Of a stretch of 40,277 nucleotides of DNA, positions 17,014 through 26,640 are shown in pieces. This DNA comes from Bdellovibrionia bacterium (GTDB taxonomy: Bacteria > Bdellovibrionota > Bdellovibrionia > Bdellovibrionales > UBA1609). The position numbers were made by a program, and so were the translations under genes. The notes beneath the pieces are model-generated. The model searched no databases and was not told the origin of the DNA. It worked only from the letters and a program-made list of their open reading frames with translations. The DNA lies in NCBI GenBank assembly GCA_030432925.1, contig JAUILT010000017.1, positions 1 to 40,277 of the forward strand, given 5' to 3'. Position 1 is the stretch's first letter. Every line of letters starts with the position of its first letter.

Positions 17014-17821
17014 TGATTTTCATGCTGGCGAAGGCCTGGTCTTTTTCGTTATACATTTCGTGGTTGCGTGATAGCGCCCGTAGGGCAGAGATCATTTTTT
17101 CACGGCCAGCATATCTGGCACCGCCAGCATCAGCTCGGTACTCTCTCCAGCGACTGAAAAAATTTACGACCACTGTTCCCAAAATTCCAAGAATCATCTG
17201 AAAAGCCATGTAAAGGCCAAATTGCATCCAGTAACTCCCCCCACCCTCTCGATCACCGCTAAGAGCATTCGCAACGAGAGTGGCTAGAATACGTGATACT
17301 AAAAGCACTACAGTGTTTACAATCCCTTGAATTAAAGTCAATGTAACCATATCACCATTAGCAATGTGAGCCACCTCATGGCCAATCACACCCTCTACGG
17401 CATCGGCATCCATATGGTTCAACAGCCCGGAGGAAACAGCCACCAGAGAATTATTCTTACTGGGACCTGTGGCAAAAGCGTTGACCTCCTGTGAGTTATA
17501 AATGCCCACTTCTGGCATAGTTTTTAGTCCAGCCTGTTTGGCCATACGATGAACCATTTCTACAAGAGTTCTTTCTTGGGGGTTTTGGCTGCGTGCCTCC
17601 AGCATCTGTAGGCCAAAGGCTCTTTTGGCCATCCATTTGGAGATGAATAAAGATACAAAGGCACCACCCATACCTAATACGGAGTACAGAATCAGCAACC
17701 CTCCCATTCCGGAGAGCTCAATGCCCAAAAAGTGGGAAATGATGCTAACAGAAATAGATAGCGTTAACACCACCAGAATATTCACAACGGCAAAGAAGAA
17801 AATTCGTTTGGCAATGGCCAT
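16925..17821 (-). CDS. htpX: Membrane zinc metalloprotease HtpX (M48)
   Basis: 298 residues; AGGAGGT precedes the ATG. Two N-terminal membrane segments (about 5-30 and 38-60), the catalytic HEVAH at 148-152 and a further pair of membrane segments (about 160-215) match HtpX. The later glutamate ligand is in the SRWREYRADAGGA segment. HtpX degrades misfolded inner-membrane proteins with FtsH. It reads in the same direction as clpA, 174 nt downstream of it. The 3' end overlaps the open frame of the small exported protein. Confidence 0.93.
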   Translation of the reverse strand: MAIAKRIFFFAVVNILVVLTLSISVSIISHFLGIELSGMGGLLILYSVLGMGGAFVSLFISKWMAKRAFGLQMLEARSQNPQERTLVEMVHRMAKQAGLKTMPEVGIYNSQEVNAFATGPSKNNSLVAVSSGLLNHMDADAVEGVIGHEVAHIANGDMVTLTLIQGIVNTVVLLVSRILATLVANALSGDREGGGSYWMQFGLYMAFQMILGILGTVVVNFFSRWREYRADAGGARYAGREKMISALRALSRNHEMYNEKDQAFASMKINGKTGTLAALFSTHPPLEQRIHRLEKSYR

Positions 17822-17995
17822 GAACAGATACCTCCTTAAAGGTTTTCCCTAATTTTGGGTTTGAATGGGATTTTGTCAATATAAGCATCGTCAGATGTGC
17901 TTTCATTGGACAGGGCAGCAGATAAAGGAGTGCTGAGATGGCTGTAAATCAGTTTTAAAAAATGGAAAATTCAAACTGGATTGGTATACGTAATA

Positions 17996-20326
17996 CTAGT
18001 GCTTTCCTGTCAGAGCTGGTTTCTTTTTGGCACCAATCTTTTTTTGTTCTTTCATTTCTTCTGAAGAATGCACATGAAACTGAATTTTATTTTTTTCTGT
18101 GGAAACCTTAACCTGCCCACCTTTTGTCAGTTTTCCAAATAAGATTTCGTCCACAAGTGGTGTTTTGATTTCTTGGTCCACAATGCGGGCCAATGGGCGT
18201 GCGCCGTACTGGGGTTGGTGGCCAATATCAAAAAGCTGCTCTATGACAGATTTAGTGACTTGGAGATCTATCTTTTTTTCAGCCAATTGACTTTTGAGCT
18301 CTTCGACAAATTTTTCGACCACTTTGAGTAGTATGGGTTTTGGCAGGTTTTTAAATTCGACGACAGCGTCCAGTCGGTTGAGAAACTCTGGTCGAAATTG
18401 TCGTTTTATGGCCTCCATGCTTTGTGCGGACCCTTCATCAGGGTGGATACCCATGCCACCTTTGGCAGCCTCATGGGCTCCGGCATTACTGGTCATAATT
18501 AAAATAATATTTGTAAAGTCAGACACCTTACCGTTGGAGTCTGTGAGTTTCCCGTTGTCCATGACCTGGAGTAAAATGTTGATTAAATCCGGATGGGCTT
18601 TTTCAATCTCATCCATTAGAACCACAGAGTAGGGGTTTTTATTGACGGCATCTGTAAGTAGCCCTCCCTCTTCATAGCCGACGTATCCAGGAGGGGCCCC
18701 TACAAGTCGTGAGACGGAGTGTTTTTCTATATACTCGCTCATATCATATCTGAGAAATGAAATATTGAGCAGTGCTGCTAGCTGCTTGGAGACTTCTGTT
18801 TTCCCTACCCCTGTGGGGCCTGCAAATAAATAGCTACCAATGGGTTTATTGTCTCTGCCAAGTCCAGTCCGGGCTAACTTAATAGAGTGAACCAGTTTTT
18901 CTACGGCTTTGTCTTGGCCAAAAATCTTTGTTTTCAAGTTGAGCTCTAGGTTTTGTAGCTGAACCCGGTCAGAGTTGGATACAGATTTTGTGGGAACTTG
19001 AGCCATACTGGCCACCACTTTTTCAATATCTTTGATGGAGATGGGCTTGGCTTTGTTGTCTTTGCCATATTGTATACGAATCGCAGCTCCTACCTCATCC
19101 ATAACATCAATGGCCTTATCAGGCAGGTAGCGCGAGGCCATATGTTTTGCTGACAGTTCCACGGCCGCTCGAAGAGTGGCTTTAGAATACTTAACGTTGT
19201 GGTGCTCTTCATAGCGGTCTTTTAATCCTTCGAGAATTTTTACGCTTTCTTCAATGCTCGGCTCATGAACATCAATCTTTTGAAAGCGTCGGGCAAGAGC
19301 CCTGTCTTTTTCAAAGTGATTGCGAAACTCTTTATAAGTAGTGGAGCCCATGCAGCTTAGACTTCCATCAGCCAAAGAAGGTTTTAATAGATTGGAAGCA
19401 TCCATGGCGCCACCAGAAGTTCCTCCTGCTCCAATGAGAGTATGAATCTCATCAACAAATAAAATAGGGTGGTCTTTGGTTTCTAATTCTGTTAAAACTG
19501 CTTTTACTCTTTCTTCAAAGTCCCCTCGGTATTTAGTTCCTGCAAGTAGAGCTCCCATATCCAGAGAGTAGATGGTGGCTTTTTTTAGATTTTCGGGCAC
19601 GTCTCCGGAGACAATTCTTTGTGCTAAACCATCTGCTAGAGCTGTTTTTCCTACACCAGCTTCTCCTACAAATAGGGGGTTGTTTTTTGTTCTTCGTGAA
19701 AGTACTTGAAGAGCCCTTTCAAGGACATTCTCTCGGCCAATCAAAGGGTCTGTGAGACCCTTTTGGACTTTCTCATTGAGGTTTACACAAAAGCTTTTGA
19801 GTGCAGACCCTTTAGATTTGGAGCTATCTTTAGGGTGTCCATCAATGTCCAGTTCTTCGTTGGGTGGAGAGGTCTCATATTTTTGAATGCCATGGCTGAT
19901 ATAGTTAATGACGTCAAATTGAGAGACGCCCAGTTGTTCGAGAATATAGCGGGCAAAGGAATCCTCTTCATGATAAAGGGCGACCAAGATATGTCCACTA
20001 GATACTTTTTTACGCCCTGCACTTTGCACTTGTATAGCAGATCTTTGCAGCAGTCGATGAAAGGCAAGGGTCAGTTCCGGTTTCCAGTGAGCTGTTTTTT
20101 GAAGGTCTTCTTGGGGGATGACGGGACAGGTTTCGCGAATGTGTTGTTCTAGAGCATCAATCAGCGCTTGGAGATCGGCACCGCAGGCTCTAAGGACCTC
20201 ACGGGCTTCTTCATTTTTTTGAGCTAATGCCAGAAGTATATGTTCTAGGCTGACAAACTCATGACCGTTATTTTGTGCAGATTCTACAGCCTGATTGAGT
20301 GAGTTTTCTAGCTTTGGATCCAGCAT
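17996..20326 (-). CDS. clpA: ATP-dependent Clp protease ATP-binding subunit ClpA
   Basis: 776 residues. An N-terminal double Clp repeat (1-145) is followed by two AAA+ modules. The first has Walker A GEAGVGKT (221-228) and Walker B VDEIHT (291-296); the second has GPTGVGKT (503-510) and [10 protein letters not shown] (571-580). There is no ClpB middle coiled coil, so it is ClpA. ClpA unfolds substrates and feeds ClpP. The position of the ClpP-docking IGL/IGF loop reads [10 protein letters not shown] (623-632), with no exact IGL/IGF. clpS lies immediately upstream (9-nt gap), the normal adaptor arrangement. The Shine-Dalgarno GAGGA lies 12 nt before the ATG. Confidence 0.95.
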   Translation of the reverse strand: MLDPKLENSLNQAVESAQNNGHEFVSLEHILLALAQKNEEAREVLRACGADLQALIDALEQHIRETCPVIPQEDLQKTAHWKPELTLAFHRLLQRSAIQVQSAGRKKVSSGHILVALYHEEDSFARYILEQLGVSQFDVINYISHGIQKYETSPPNEELDIDGHPKDSSKSKGSALKSFCVNLNEKVQKGLTDPLIGRENVLERALQVLSRRTKNNPLFVGEAGVGKTALADGLAQRIVSGDVPENLKKATIYSLDMGALLAGTKYRGDFEERVKAVLTELETKDHPILFVDEIHTLIGAGGTSGGAMDASNLLKPSLADGSLSCMGSTTYKEFRNHFEKDRALARRFQKIDVHEPSIEESVKILEGLKDRYEEHHNVKYSKATLRAAVELSAKHMASRYLPDKAIDVMDEVGAAIRIQYGKDNKAKPISIKDIEKVVASMAQVPTKSVSNSDRVQLQNLELNLKTKIFGQDKAVEKLVHSIKLARTGLGRDNKPIGSYLFAGPTGVGKTEVSKQLAALLNISFLRYDMSEYIEKHSVSRLVGAPPGYVGYEEGGLLTDAVNKNPYSVVLMDEIEKAHPDLINILLQVMDNGKLTDSNGKVSDFTNIILIMTSNAGAHEAAKGGMGIHPDEGSAQSMEAIKRQFRPEFLNRLDAVVEFKNLPKPILLKVVEKFVEELKSQLAEKKIDLQVTKSVIEQLFDIGHQPQYGARPLARIVDQEIKTPLVDEILFGKLTKGGQVKVSTEKNKIQFHVHSSEEMKEQKKIGAKKKPALTGKH

Positions 20327-20335
20327 ATTGAGTGT

Positions 20336-20716
20336 CTAATCCTCTTTGTTTGTGTCCTCTTCCATGATGCACTTCAGAGGGTGTTGATGAGAGCGTGCAA
20401 ACTCGTTGACCAAATAAACCTTGGTTTCTGCAATTTCATGGCTATAAATGCCAGCAACTCCTGCTCCCTGGTGATGCACCTGTAACATGATTTGACTGGC
20501 TTCTTCTTCGGGTTTTCGGAAGAAGCGTTTCAGTATCAAAATGACAAAGTCCATAGGAGTGAAATCATCATTTAAAAGGATCACTTTGTACATGGAAGGT
20601 TTTTTTAGCTTTGGTTTGAAGCGAGTCAGTGTTTGCTCTTGAGTGGCTTCCTCGGAGATATCAGCCCCAACAGGCGCCAGCCAATGGCTTTTATTCTTGT
20701 TTAAAAAAAGTCTCAT
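20336..20716 (-). CDS. clpS: Clp protease adaptor ClpS
   Basis: 126 residues. It contains YKVILLNDDFTPMDFVILIL, then HHQGAGVAGIYSHEIAETK and a terminal HPLKCIMEED, all hallmarks of ClpS. The DD and the Met/His pocket residues bind N-degron side chains, and the protein delivers N-end-rule substrates to ClpA. The N-terminal 40 residues are a variable extension, longer than in E. coli ClpS. It is the first gene of the clpS-clpA pair and is divergent from pilA. Confidence 0.95.
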   Translation of the reverse strand: MRLFLNKNKSHWLAPVGADISEEATQEQTLTRFKPKLKKPSMYKVILLNDDFTPMDFVILILKRFFRKPEEEASQIMLQVHHQGAGVAGIYSHEIAETKVYLVNEFARSHQHPLKCIMEEDTNKED

Positions 20717-20858
20717 TTTAGAACCGATCCTTAGCCACTCATCTTAACCTGGTATTTTTCATGCGTAAAGCAAGGTGGTTTCTATAATTTTTAAGTATTT
20801 TAGCTTAGGTTTTTAAAATAACCTTCCGATAGGACTAAAGTATGGAATGCTGCGTGTA

Positions 20859-20959
20859 CCGTCTCTTCTGTACATGAGGACCGTAGACCTTTAGTACGGA
20901 TCTGGGACGGGTGAGTGGGTTTTCATCAAATTCCTTGAATTCATTGGGAATTCAAGGAA
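20859..20959 (+). ncRNA. Candidate structured leader of pilA
   Basis: Within the 310-nt gap before pilA, CCGTC (20859-20863) can pair with GACGG (20906-20910), enclosing a second stem CCGTA (20881-20885) / TACGG (20895-20899). A perfect 12-bp stem follows (20931-20959). No match to a known riboswitch was recognised, including c-di-GMP-I. The fold is by eye and the transcript start is unknown. Confidence 0.3.
20931..20959. repeat. Perfect 12-bp inverted repeat upstream of pilA
   Basis: TTCCTTGAATTC (20931-20942), loop ATTGG, GAATTCAAGGAA (20948-20959). There is no T-run after it, so it is not a simple terminator. It lies 67 nt ahead of the pilA start and could be an operator or an mRNA hairpin. 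Confidence 0.85.
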
Positions 20960-21026
20960 AATAAACATGGAACTTTTTGAACACTTTTTACCTAAACGAC
21001 TACAGAACGTAATAGGGGGATTAAAA

Positions 21027-21542
21027 ATGAAAAATGAAAAAGGTTTTTCACTTATCGAGTTGATGATCGTTGTTGCGATTATCGGAATTCTTGCAGCGAT
21101 TGCTGTACCTAACTTCCAGAAGTATCAGGCAAAATCCAGGCAGTCAGAAGCCAAGTCATTACTGACAGGTATTTTTACGGCAGAAAAAGCTTGGGCTGCT
21201 GAGTGGACATCTTTCTCTGGCGATTTTGGAAAAATAGGGTTTGCTCCTGAGGGAGACCTTCGCTACAACGCCGGGTTTAGTGGCTCTGGTCCTGCAGTGG
21301 CTGCTAACTACACAGGTCCTAACCCAGCTACCGACTATCAGAGTACATCAGCTTATTGCCCAGGTGCAGGTACTTGTACTGATGTCAGTGGAGGGGATAC
21401 GACCAATTTTGCTGCTCCTACTGCGACGGCCTTTATTGCTGCGGCCAATGGTGACGTGGATGGTGATGCAACGCTAGATAACTGGACTATCAATGAAAAT
21501 AAGCAGCTTAGAATTACTGGAGCTAACGACTTGGATGACTAA
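21027..21542 (+). CDS. pilA: Type IV pilin (PilA)
   Basis: 171 residues from the ATG at 21027, with AGGGGGA 6 nt upstream; the in-frame ATG at 20967 only adds a non-leader extension. The class III leader is MKNEKG, cut before [20 protein letters not shown], with the conserved Glu at mature position 5. The rest is a globular domain rich in Gly, Ala, Thr and Asp, with a Cys pair (YCPGAGTC) that may form a disulfide. The pilin is assembled into surface fibres for adhesion or twitching, and in predatory relatives for prey entry. It stands alone, with a terminator directly after it. Confidence 0.92.
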   Translation: MKNEKGFSLIELMIVVAIIGILAAIAVPNFQKYQAKSRQSEAKSLLTGIFTAEKAWAAEWTSFSGDFGKIGFAPEGDLRYNAGFSGSGPAVAANYTGPNPATDYQSTSAYCPGAGTCTDVSGGDTTNFAAPTATAFIAAANGDVDGDATLDNWTINENKQLRITGANDLDD

Positions 21543-21576
21543 TACGTAAAGGTATTTGAATACTTTACTGTGATTG

Positions 21577-21609
21577 AAAGCAACCCCTGTTAAAGGGGTT
21601 GCTTTTTTT
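21577..21609 (+). terminator. Intrinsic terminator after pilA
   Basis: GCAACCCCT (21580-21588) and AGGGGTTGC (21594-21602) form a 9-bp stem, followed by TTTTTTT (21603-21609). Three A residues before the stem extend pairing into the T-run. Confidence 0.95.
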
Positions 21610-21635
21610 GTGTCGATCGTTGGAAAATATAAGCC

Positions 21636-22403
21636 ATGTTTAGGCTTCTTTTCGCTTTAGCAATTTCACTGACAGTGATTCAGCTTTCCTATAACAGACT
21701 CATCAGTAATAGGGAGAAATCTCGGACGGTTTATATTCCTCCGCCTCAATATATCAAGTATTTGCATTTTGGTTACTCTGAAGCCATGGCCGACAGTTTG
21801 TGGATTCGAGCTATTCAAGATTTTGATTTTTGTGAGAATCCACAGGGCGAAATGGTTAAGGGAGAGGATGAAATTCTGGCCAAAGAGGTCAAGGCGCATA
21901 AGAGCTTGCTTAATGAAGAGCTTGCTTATTTGATGAAAAATATCACCTCTTTGAATAAAGGGCTTAAAACATGTCGTAATGGTTGGTTATCTCAGATGTT
22001 GGATGCTACTACGGAATTAGCTCCAAGATTTAAGACAGTTTACATGACTGGAGGAACCTCTCTCAGCGTGATTCTCAATGATTATGAAGGGGCTTCAAAA
22101 CTTTTCAATAAAGGCATTCGGCAGTTTCCGGATGACTGGAGGCTGCCCTATAATGCTGCTTATCATTTTATGTACGATCGGCAAGATTTGGCTCGGGCTG
22201 CCGAATTGCTTAAAATGGCAGCTAAAAATGGAGCTCCTGCATGGGTGCACTCTCTGGCCGCTCGGGCTTTTACAGCTTCTGGGCAAGGAGAGCTAGCTAT
22301 CCGAACTTTAATGGAGTTTAGAAAATACACGAAAGGTGAGCTGACCAGACAGGTGGACGAGCGTATTCGTAAAATTAGAGAGGCCCTTGTAAAAGGCCCA
22401 TGA
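21636..22403 (+). CDS. TPR-like protein with N-terminal membrane anchor
   Basis: 255 residues. The N-terminal 18 residues are hydrophobic (MFRLLFALAISLTVIQLSY), an uncleaved anchor or signal. Then come PPPQYIKYLHFGYSEAMADSLWIRAIQDFDF, a linker, and helix pairs of the TPR kind: DYEGASKLFNKGIRQFPDDW, DLARAAELLKMAAKNG and GELAIRTLMEFRKYTKG. It is probably periplasmic-facing and mediates protein contacts. The position after pilA suggests a possible role in pilus biogenesis, but a terminator separates them and the link is weak. The specific function is not recognised. Confidence 0.75.
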   Translation: MFRLLFALAISLTVIQLSYNRLISNREKSRTVYIPPPQYIKYLHFGYSEAMADSLWIRAIQDFDFCENPQGEMVKGEDEILAKEVKAHKSLLNEELAYLMKNITSLNKGLKTCRNGWLSQMLDATTELAPRFKTVYMTGGTSLSVILNDYEGASKLFNKGIRQFPDDWRLPYNAAYHFMYDRQDLARAAELLKMAAKNGAPAWVHSLAARAFTASGQGELAIRTLMEFRKYTKGELTRQVDERIRKIREALVKGP

Positions 22404-22500
22404 AAAGATCACATCCTAAAAAGCCCCCAGAAAATTCCCTATAACCCTATAAAAGTAGAAGGTGCCACCTTGACGACACATCTCTTCGCCTCATATTGGG

Positions 22501-22527
22501 GGCGTGTTCTCATTCTTAGTACACGCC
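22501..22527. repeat. 7-bp inverted repeat upstream of dnaJ
   Basis: GGCGTGT (22501-22507) and ACACGCC (22521-22527) with a 13-nt spacer, 23 nt ahead of dnaJ. It is not the CIRCE heat-shock element. Possible regulator site. Confidence 0.5.
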
Positions 22528-22549
22528 AGTCGTAGCAAAGGTATAATGC

Positions 22550-23644
22550 ATGCAGTCAGATTATTATGAGGTTTTGGGCGTGGATCGTAATGCCAGCGCT
22601 GATGAGATTAAAAAAGCCTATCGTAAGATGGCCATGAGATACCATCCAGATAAGAACCCTGGAGATGCGTCGGCGGAAGACAAGTTTAAGGAGGCCGCTC
22701 GGGCTTATGAGGTTCTTTCGGATCAGAGTAAGCGTCAGCGCTACGATCAGTTTGGTCACCAAGGGGTGGATGGATCGGGTGGTTTTACTGGAGGGTTCCA
22801 TAATGTAGATGATATTTTTTCTTCATTTGGTGATATTTTCGGAGATCTATTTGGAGGGGGGGGACGAGGTCGCCGCCGCCGCGAGGGGCCTCAAAGAGGT
22901 ATGGATCTTCGTTACTATCTTGAAGTAGATCTTGAAGATGTGATTGACGGCACCAAAAAAGAGATTTCTTTCGAATTGGATAAAAGTTGTGAGACTTGTT
23001 CGGGGAGTGGTGCTGAGCCAGGCACCAGTCCTGAAATTTGCGGATCATGTGGAGGCAGTGGTCAGGTGGTTCGTCAACAAGGATTTTTTTCTTTAGCAAC
23101 ACCTTGTGGAGCCTGTCAGGGGTCTGGTCAAGTGATCAAAAGCAAATGCTCAGACTGTAAAGGCAGTGGACGGGTGCCGTCTCAGAAAAACTTGCGAGTC
23201 AATGTTCCAGCGGGTGTGGGCGATGGCACTCAGTTACGACTGACGGGAGAGGGTGAGGCCGGAAAACTGGGGGGACCTGCTGGGGATCTTTATGTAGAAG
23301 TTCGTATTCGGCCTCATGATCAGTTCGTAAGAAAAGACATCCATCTTTATGGCGCCAAAGATGTGAGCTATCTCCAGGCCCTTTTGGGAGCAGAACTGGA
23401 AGTAAAAACACTTCGCGGTATGAGTCTTCTGGTAATTCCAAAGGGAACCAACCCGGGAGATGTAATCACTTTACCTGGAGAAGGGGTGCCTTCATTGAGA
23501 ACTGGGCGTAAAGTCGGAGATCTACATTTTGAAATCCGGATTCAGATTCCCAAAAAATTAAGTAAAATGGAGGAAAAACTTCTGCGTGAGATTGCAGGGG
23601 AGAAAAAGGAAAACGTGGCTTCAAAAAAAGGCCTATTTGGCTAG
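22550..23644 (+). CDS. dnaJ: Chaperone DnaJ (Hsp40)
   Basis: 364 residues. The J domain ([10 protein letters not shown]...[10 protein letters not shown]) contains HPD. It is followed by a Gly/Phe-rich linker ([10 protein letters not shown]...[10 protein letters not shown]). Four zinc motifs follow: [24 protein letters not shown] and CSDCKGSG. The C-terminal peptide-binding domains have [18 protein letters not shown] and [16 protein letters not shown]. It stimulates DnaK. It lies upstream of dnaK by 92 nt in the same direction, opposite to the common dnaK-dnaJ order, and grpE is not seen in the window. Confidence 0.95.
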   Translation: MQSDYYEVLGVDRNASADEIKKAYRKMAMRYHPDKNPGDASAEDKFKEAARAYEVLSDQSKRQRYDQFGHQGVDGSGGFTGGFHNVDDIFSSFGDIFGDLFGGGGRGRRRREGPQRGMDLRYYLEVDLEDVIDGTKKEISFELDKSCETCSGSGAEPGTSPEICGSCGGSGQVVRQQGFFSLATPCGACQGSGQVIKSKCSDCKGSGRVPSQKNLRVNVPAGVGDGTQLRLTGEGEAGKLGGPAGDLYVEVRIRPHDQFVRKDIHLYGAKDVSYLQALLGAELEVKTLRGMSLLVIPKGTNPGDVITLPGEGVPSLRTGRKVGDLHFEIRIQIPKKLSKMEEKLLREIAGEKKENVASKKGLFG

Positions 23645-23736
23645 ATGCAAGACCTTGACAGGTCCGCTAAAGGCTGCACATTGAAATTGTTATACCGATT
23701 CGGTTGGAATGATGATGAATGAAAGAGGAGTACAAC

Positions 23737-25644
23737 ATGGGAAAAATCATAGGAATTGACTTAGGAACAACAAACTCTGTTGTTGCAGTTATGGAGGGCG
23801 GGGAGCCTAAAGTGCTGGTCAACGAAGAGGGAGCAAGAACAACTCCGTCTGTGGTGGCATACACCAAAGACGGTGAGAAATTAGTGGGTCAGGTGGCTAA
23901 GAGGCAGGCTGTGACCAACCCTGAGAAAACTATTTTTTCTGCAAAACGATTTATTGGCCGACGCTATGATGAAGTGAAAAGTGAATTGAAGTATATCCCC
24001 TATAGAGTGGAGGCCAAAGGAGACACTGACTGTCAATTTATCATTGATACAGAAAAAGTAGCTCCAGAAGAAATCTCTGCAGCGGTTCTCTCAAAGCTAA
24101 AAAAGGTGGCTGAGGATTATTTAGGGCAGGAAGTGACAGAAGCAGTGATTACTGTTCCTGCTTACTTTAACGATGCCCAGAGGCAGGCAACAAAAGATGC
24201 TGGAAAGATTGCCGGGCTTGAAGTGAAGCGAATTATTAATGAGCCCACAGCAGCTGCATTGGCTTATGGGTTGGATAAAAAAACAGATCAGAAAATTGCC
24301 ATTTATGACTTTGGTGGTGGAACGTTTGATATCTCTATCCTTGAAGTGGGTGACAATGTGGTTGAGGTAAAAGCCACCAACGGTGATACTCACCTCGGCG
24401 GTGACAATTTTGATACAACAATTCTTGAATGGTTGGTGGGTGAGTTTAAGAAAGACCAAGGCATTGATCTTGCGTCTGATAAAATGGCTCTGCAGCGCTT
24501 AAAAGAGGCCGCGGAAAAAGCAAAAATTGAACTCAGTAGTGCCCAGGAAACAGAGATCAACCTTCCTTTTATCACAGCAGACTCTAGTGGTCCCAAGCAC
24601 TTAAATATGAAGCTAACACGTTCTAAGTTCGATCAACTCACTGATGACCTTGTTAGACGCTCTATGGAGCCTTGCAAAAAGGCTTTGGATGATGCGGGGC
24701 TGAGTGCTTCAGAAATCAATGAGGTGGTTTTGGTGGGTGGATCCACTCGAATTCCAGCTATTCAAGCTGCGGTGAAAGAGTTTTTTGGGAAAGATCCTAA
24801 CCGTACCGTGAACCCCGATGAAGTCGTGGCACTGGGAGCCGCTGTCCAAGGAGGAGTTCTTGGTGGTGATGTCAAGGATGTTCTTCTCTTGGATGTGACC
24901 CCCTTGTCCTTGGGTATTGAAACCTTAGGGGGAGTGATGACCAAGCTGATTGACAGAAACACAACTATTCCTACAAGAAAATCTCAGATTTTTTCTACAG
25001 CAGCGGACAATCAAACCAGTGTGGACGTGCACGTGCTGCAAGGTGAACGGGAGATGTCTACAGATAACAAAGCTCTGGGGCGCTTTGAGTTGGTGGGAAT
25101 TCCCCCTGCACCCAGAGGTGTGCCTCAAGTTGAAGTGACCTTTGATATTGATGCCAATGGGATTTTAAATGTATCAGCAAAAGATTTAGGGTCAGGTAAG
25201 GAACAGGCTATTAAGATTACTGCTAAATCAGGGTTAAGTGAAGACGAGATTGATAAGATGGTCAAGGATGCCGAAGCTCATGCGGATGATGATAAAAAGA
25301 AAAAGGAGCGCATCACTCATAGAAACAATTTGGACAATCTTATCTATCAGTCAGAAAAGCTGATGAAAGATCATGCTGACTCGATTCAGGACAGTGACAA
25401 AAATAAGCTGACAGAAGCTGTAACTCAGGCAAAGGCGACTTTAGAAAATGAAACCGTTTCAGTGGACCAGTTGAAAGAGCAATTTGATACACTGACTCAA
25501 GCGTCTCATGCTGTGAGTGCAACCCTCTATAACAAACAGAGTGAGAGTGCTGATGCAGGAGGAGCTGAAAAACCAAGTGAAGAGGACTCCAAAAACTCAG
25601 ATGAAGACGTTATTGATGCTGATTTTAAGGATGTTAACGAGTAG
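23737..25644 (+). CDS. dnaK: Chaperone DnaK (Hsp70)
   Basis: 635 residues from the ATG at 23737 with AGAGGAG 6 nt upstream. All three Hsp70 signatures are present: IDLGTTNS near the start, [14 protein letters not shown], and [14 protein letters not shown]. The nucleotide-binding domain ends near [19 protein letters not shown]; the substrate-binding domain and alpha lid follow, with a C-terminal acidic tail ([15 protein letters not shown]) typical of proteobacterial DnaK. It works with the adjacent DnaJ in protein folding. Confidence 0.97.
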   Translation: MGKIIGIDLGTTNSVVAVMEGGEPKVLVNEEGARTTPSVVAYTKDGEKLVGQVAKRQAVTNPEKTIFSAKRFIGRRYDEVKSELKYIPYRVEAKGDTDCQFIIDTEKVAPEEISAAVLSKLKKVAEDYLGQEVTEAVITVPAYFNDAQRQATKDAGKIAGLEVKRIINEPTAAALAYGLDKKTDQKIAIYDFGGGTFDISILEVGDNVVEVKATNGDTHLGGDNFDTTILEWLVGEFKKDQGIDLASDKMALQRLKEAAEKAKIELSSAQETEINLPFITADSSGPKHLNMKLTRSKFDQLTDDLVRRSMEPCKKALDDAGLSASEINEVVLVGGSTRIPAIQAAVKEFFGKDPNRTVNPDEVVALGAAVQGGVLGGDVKDVLLLDVTPLSLGIETLGGVMTKLIDRNTTIPTRKSQIFSTAADNQTSVDVHVLQGEREMSTDNKALGRFELVGIPPAPRGVPQVEVTFDIDANGILNVSAKDLGSGKEQAIKITAKSGLSEDEIDKMVKDAEAHADDDKKKKERITHRNNLDNLIYQSEKLMKDHADSIQDSDKNKLTEAVTQAKATLENETVSVDQLKEQFDTLTQASHAVSATLYNKQSESADAGGAEKPSEEDSKNSDEDVIDADFKDVNE

Positions 25645-25661
25645 TAACTCTAGAGTTAGTT

Positions 25662-25700
25662 ATACCCGATCCGGAAAATTCAAAAAAGCCGGATCGGTAT
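25662..25700. repeat. Imperfect hairpin after dnaK
   Basis: ATACCCGATCCGG (25662-25674) pairs with CCGGATCGGTAT (25689-25700), leaving one bulged C and a loop of 14 nt. No T-run follows, so it is more likely an mRNA end-stabilising hairpin or operator than a terminator. It lies ahead of the glycosyltransferase gene. Confidence 0.6.
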
Positions 25701-25728
25701 AAAAACGTCAGTCTTGGGAGACATTATT

Positions 25729-26493
25729 TTGCAGCCGTTATCTTTGGTGATCATTACAAAAGATGAGGAGCAAAATCTAGAAAGATGTATCCGATCGGTA
25801 CCGTTTGCTGACGAAGTTTTAGTTATGGACTCTGGAAGTGTCGATGGAACTGTAGCTTTGGCGGAAAAATTGGGAGCTCGGGTTATTCAGCAAGAGTGGT
25901 TGGGATTTGAAAAACAAAAACAAAAAGTCACAGACGCTGCCAAACATCAATGGGTTTTAAACTTAGATGCTGATGAGGCTTTGAGCCCAGAGTTACAAAG
26001 TGAGATCAGGGATCTTCTTCAATCAGAAGTAGCTGCAGATGCTTTTGAAATGCCTCGTCTTGCATGGCATCTTGGGAGATGGATCCGTCACGGGGGTTGG
26101 TATCCAGATTACCAAAAACGTTTGTACAATAAAAACATGGCTCGATGGGGTGGTGGAGAGTTGCACGAGTCCATTCAAGCCAAAAATATCGTTCGACTGA
26201 AAAATGCTATTCATCATTACGTTTTTACCAGCTTATCTCAGCAGGTGATAACTAACGATCGCTACTCCACATTGGGAGCTAAAAAACTATTGAATGAGAG
26301 CTGTTGTGGTAAGGTGACCTGGCTGCATTTGATTTTTCGCCCCTGGGGGAAGTTTATTGAGTGTTACTTTTTGAAACGAGGCTTCATGGATGGTCGTGCA
26401 GGCTTTATAATTGCTGTGAGTGCGGCTTACTCCTTATTTCTCAGATATGCTAAAGTGTGGGAGTCTCAAATTAAGAAAGCTACACCAAGCTAG
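25729..26493 (+). CDS. Glycosyltransferase family 2 (LPS core WaaE/KdtX-like)
   Basis: 254 residues from the TTG at 25729, with GGGAGA 7 nt upstream; a TTG at 25714 overlaps that site. The GT-A fold is clear: LSLVIITKDEEQNLERCIRS, DEVLVMDSGSVDGTV, WVLNLDADEALSPEL and a later LHESIQAK. This layout (ITKDEE...MDSGSVDGT...LDADE) is that of the WaaE/KdtX group, which adds hexose to the lipopolysaccharide core. There is a hydrophobic segment near the C-terminus (AGFIIAVSAAYSLFL). It is cytoplasmic or membrane-associated. The substrate sugar is not deducible. Confidence 0.85.
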   Translation: MQPLSLVIITKDEEQNLERCIRSVPFADEVLVMDSGSVDGTVALAEKLGARVIQQEWLGFEKQKQKVTDAAKHQWVLNLDADEALSPELQSEIRDLLQSEVAADAFEMPRLAWHLGRWIRHGGWYPDYQKRLYNKNMARWGGGELHESIQAKNIVRLKNAIHHYVFTSLSQQVITNDRYSTLGAKKLLNESCCGKVTWLHLIFRPWGKFIECYFLKRGFMDGRAGFIIAVSAAYSLFLRYAKVWESQIKKATPS

Positions 26494-26640
26494 AAGCGGT
26501 CTCATCTTTATCCTATTCTTAAATGAACCTCTTGATGTTCACTCAATTTCTTTAAGTTTTCAGTGAGATATGTCGATCTTATATAAGAGCCTATCCAAAA
26601 AACTGTACATGGACGTATACGGGCACCATGAGGTTTTAGT

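Noticed and set aside
20821-20930. Cyclic-di-GMP riboswitch before pilA
   Set aside because: The conserved GEMM core sequences were not found; only generic stems are present.
22542-22547. TATAAT immediately before dnaJ as a promoter -10
   Set aside because: It ends 2 nt before the ATG, so the predicted transcript would start inside the gene.
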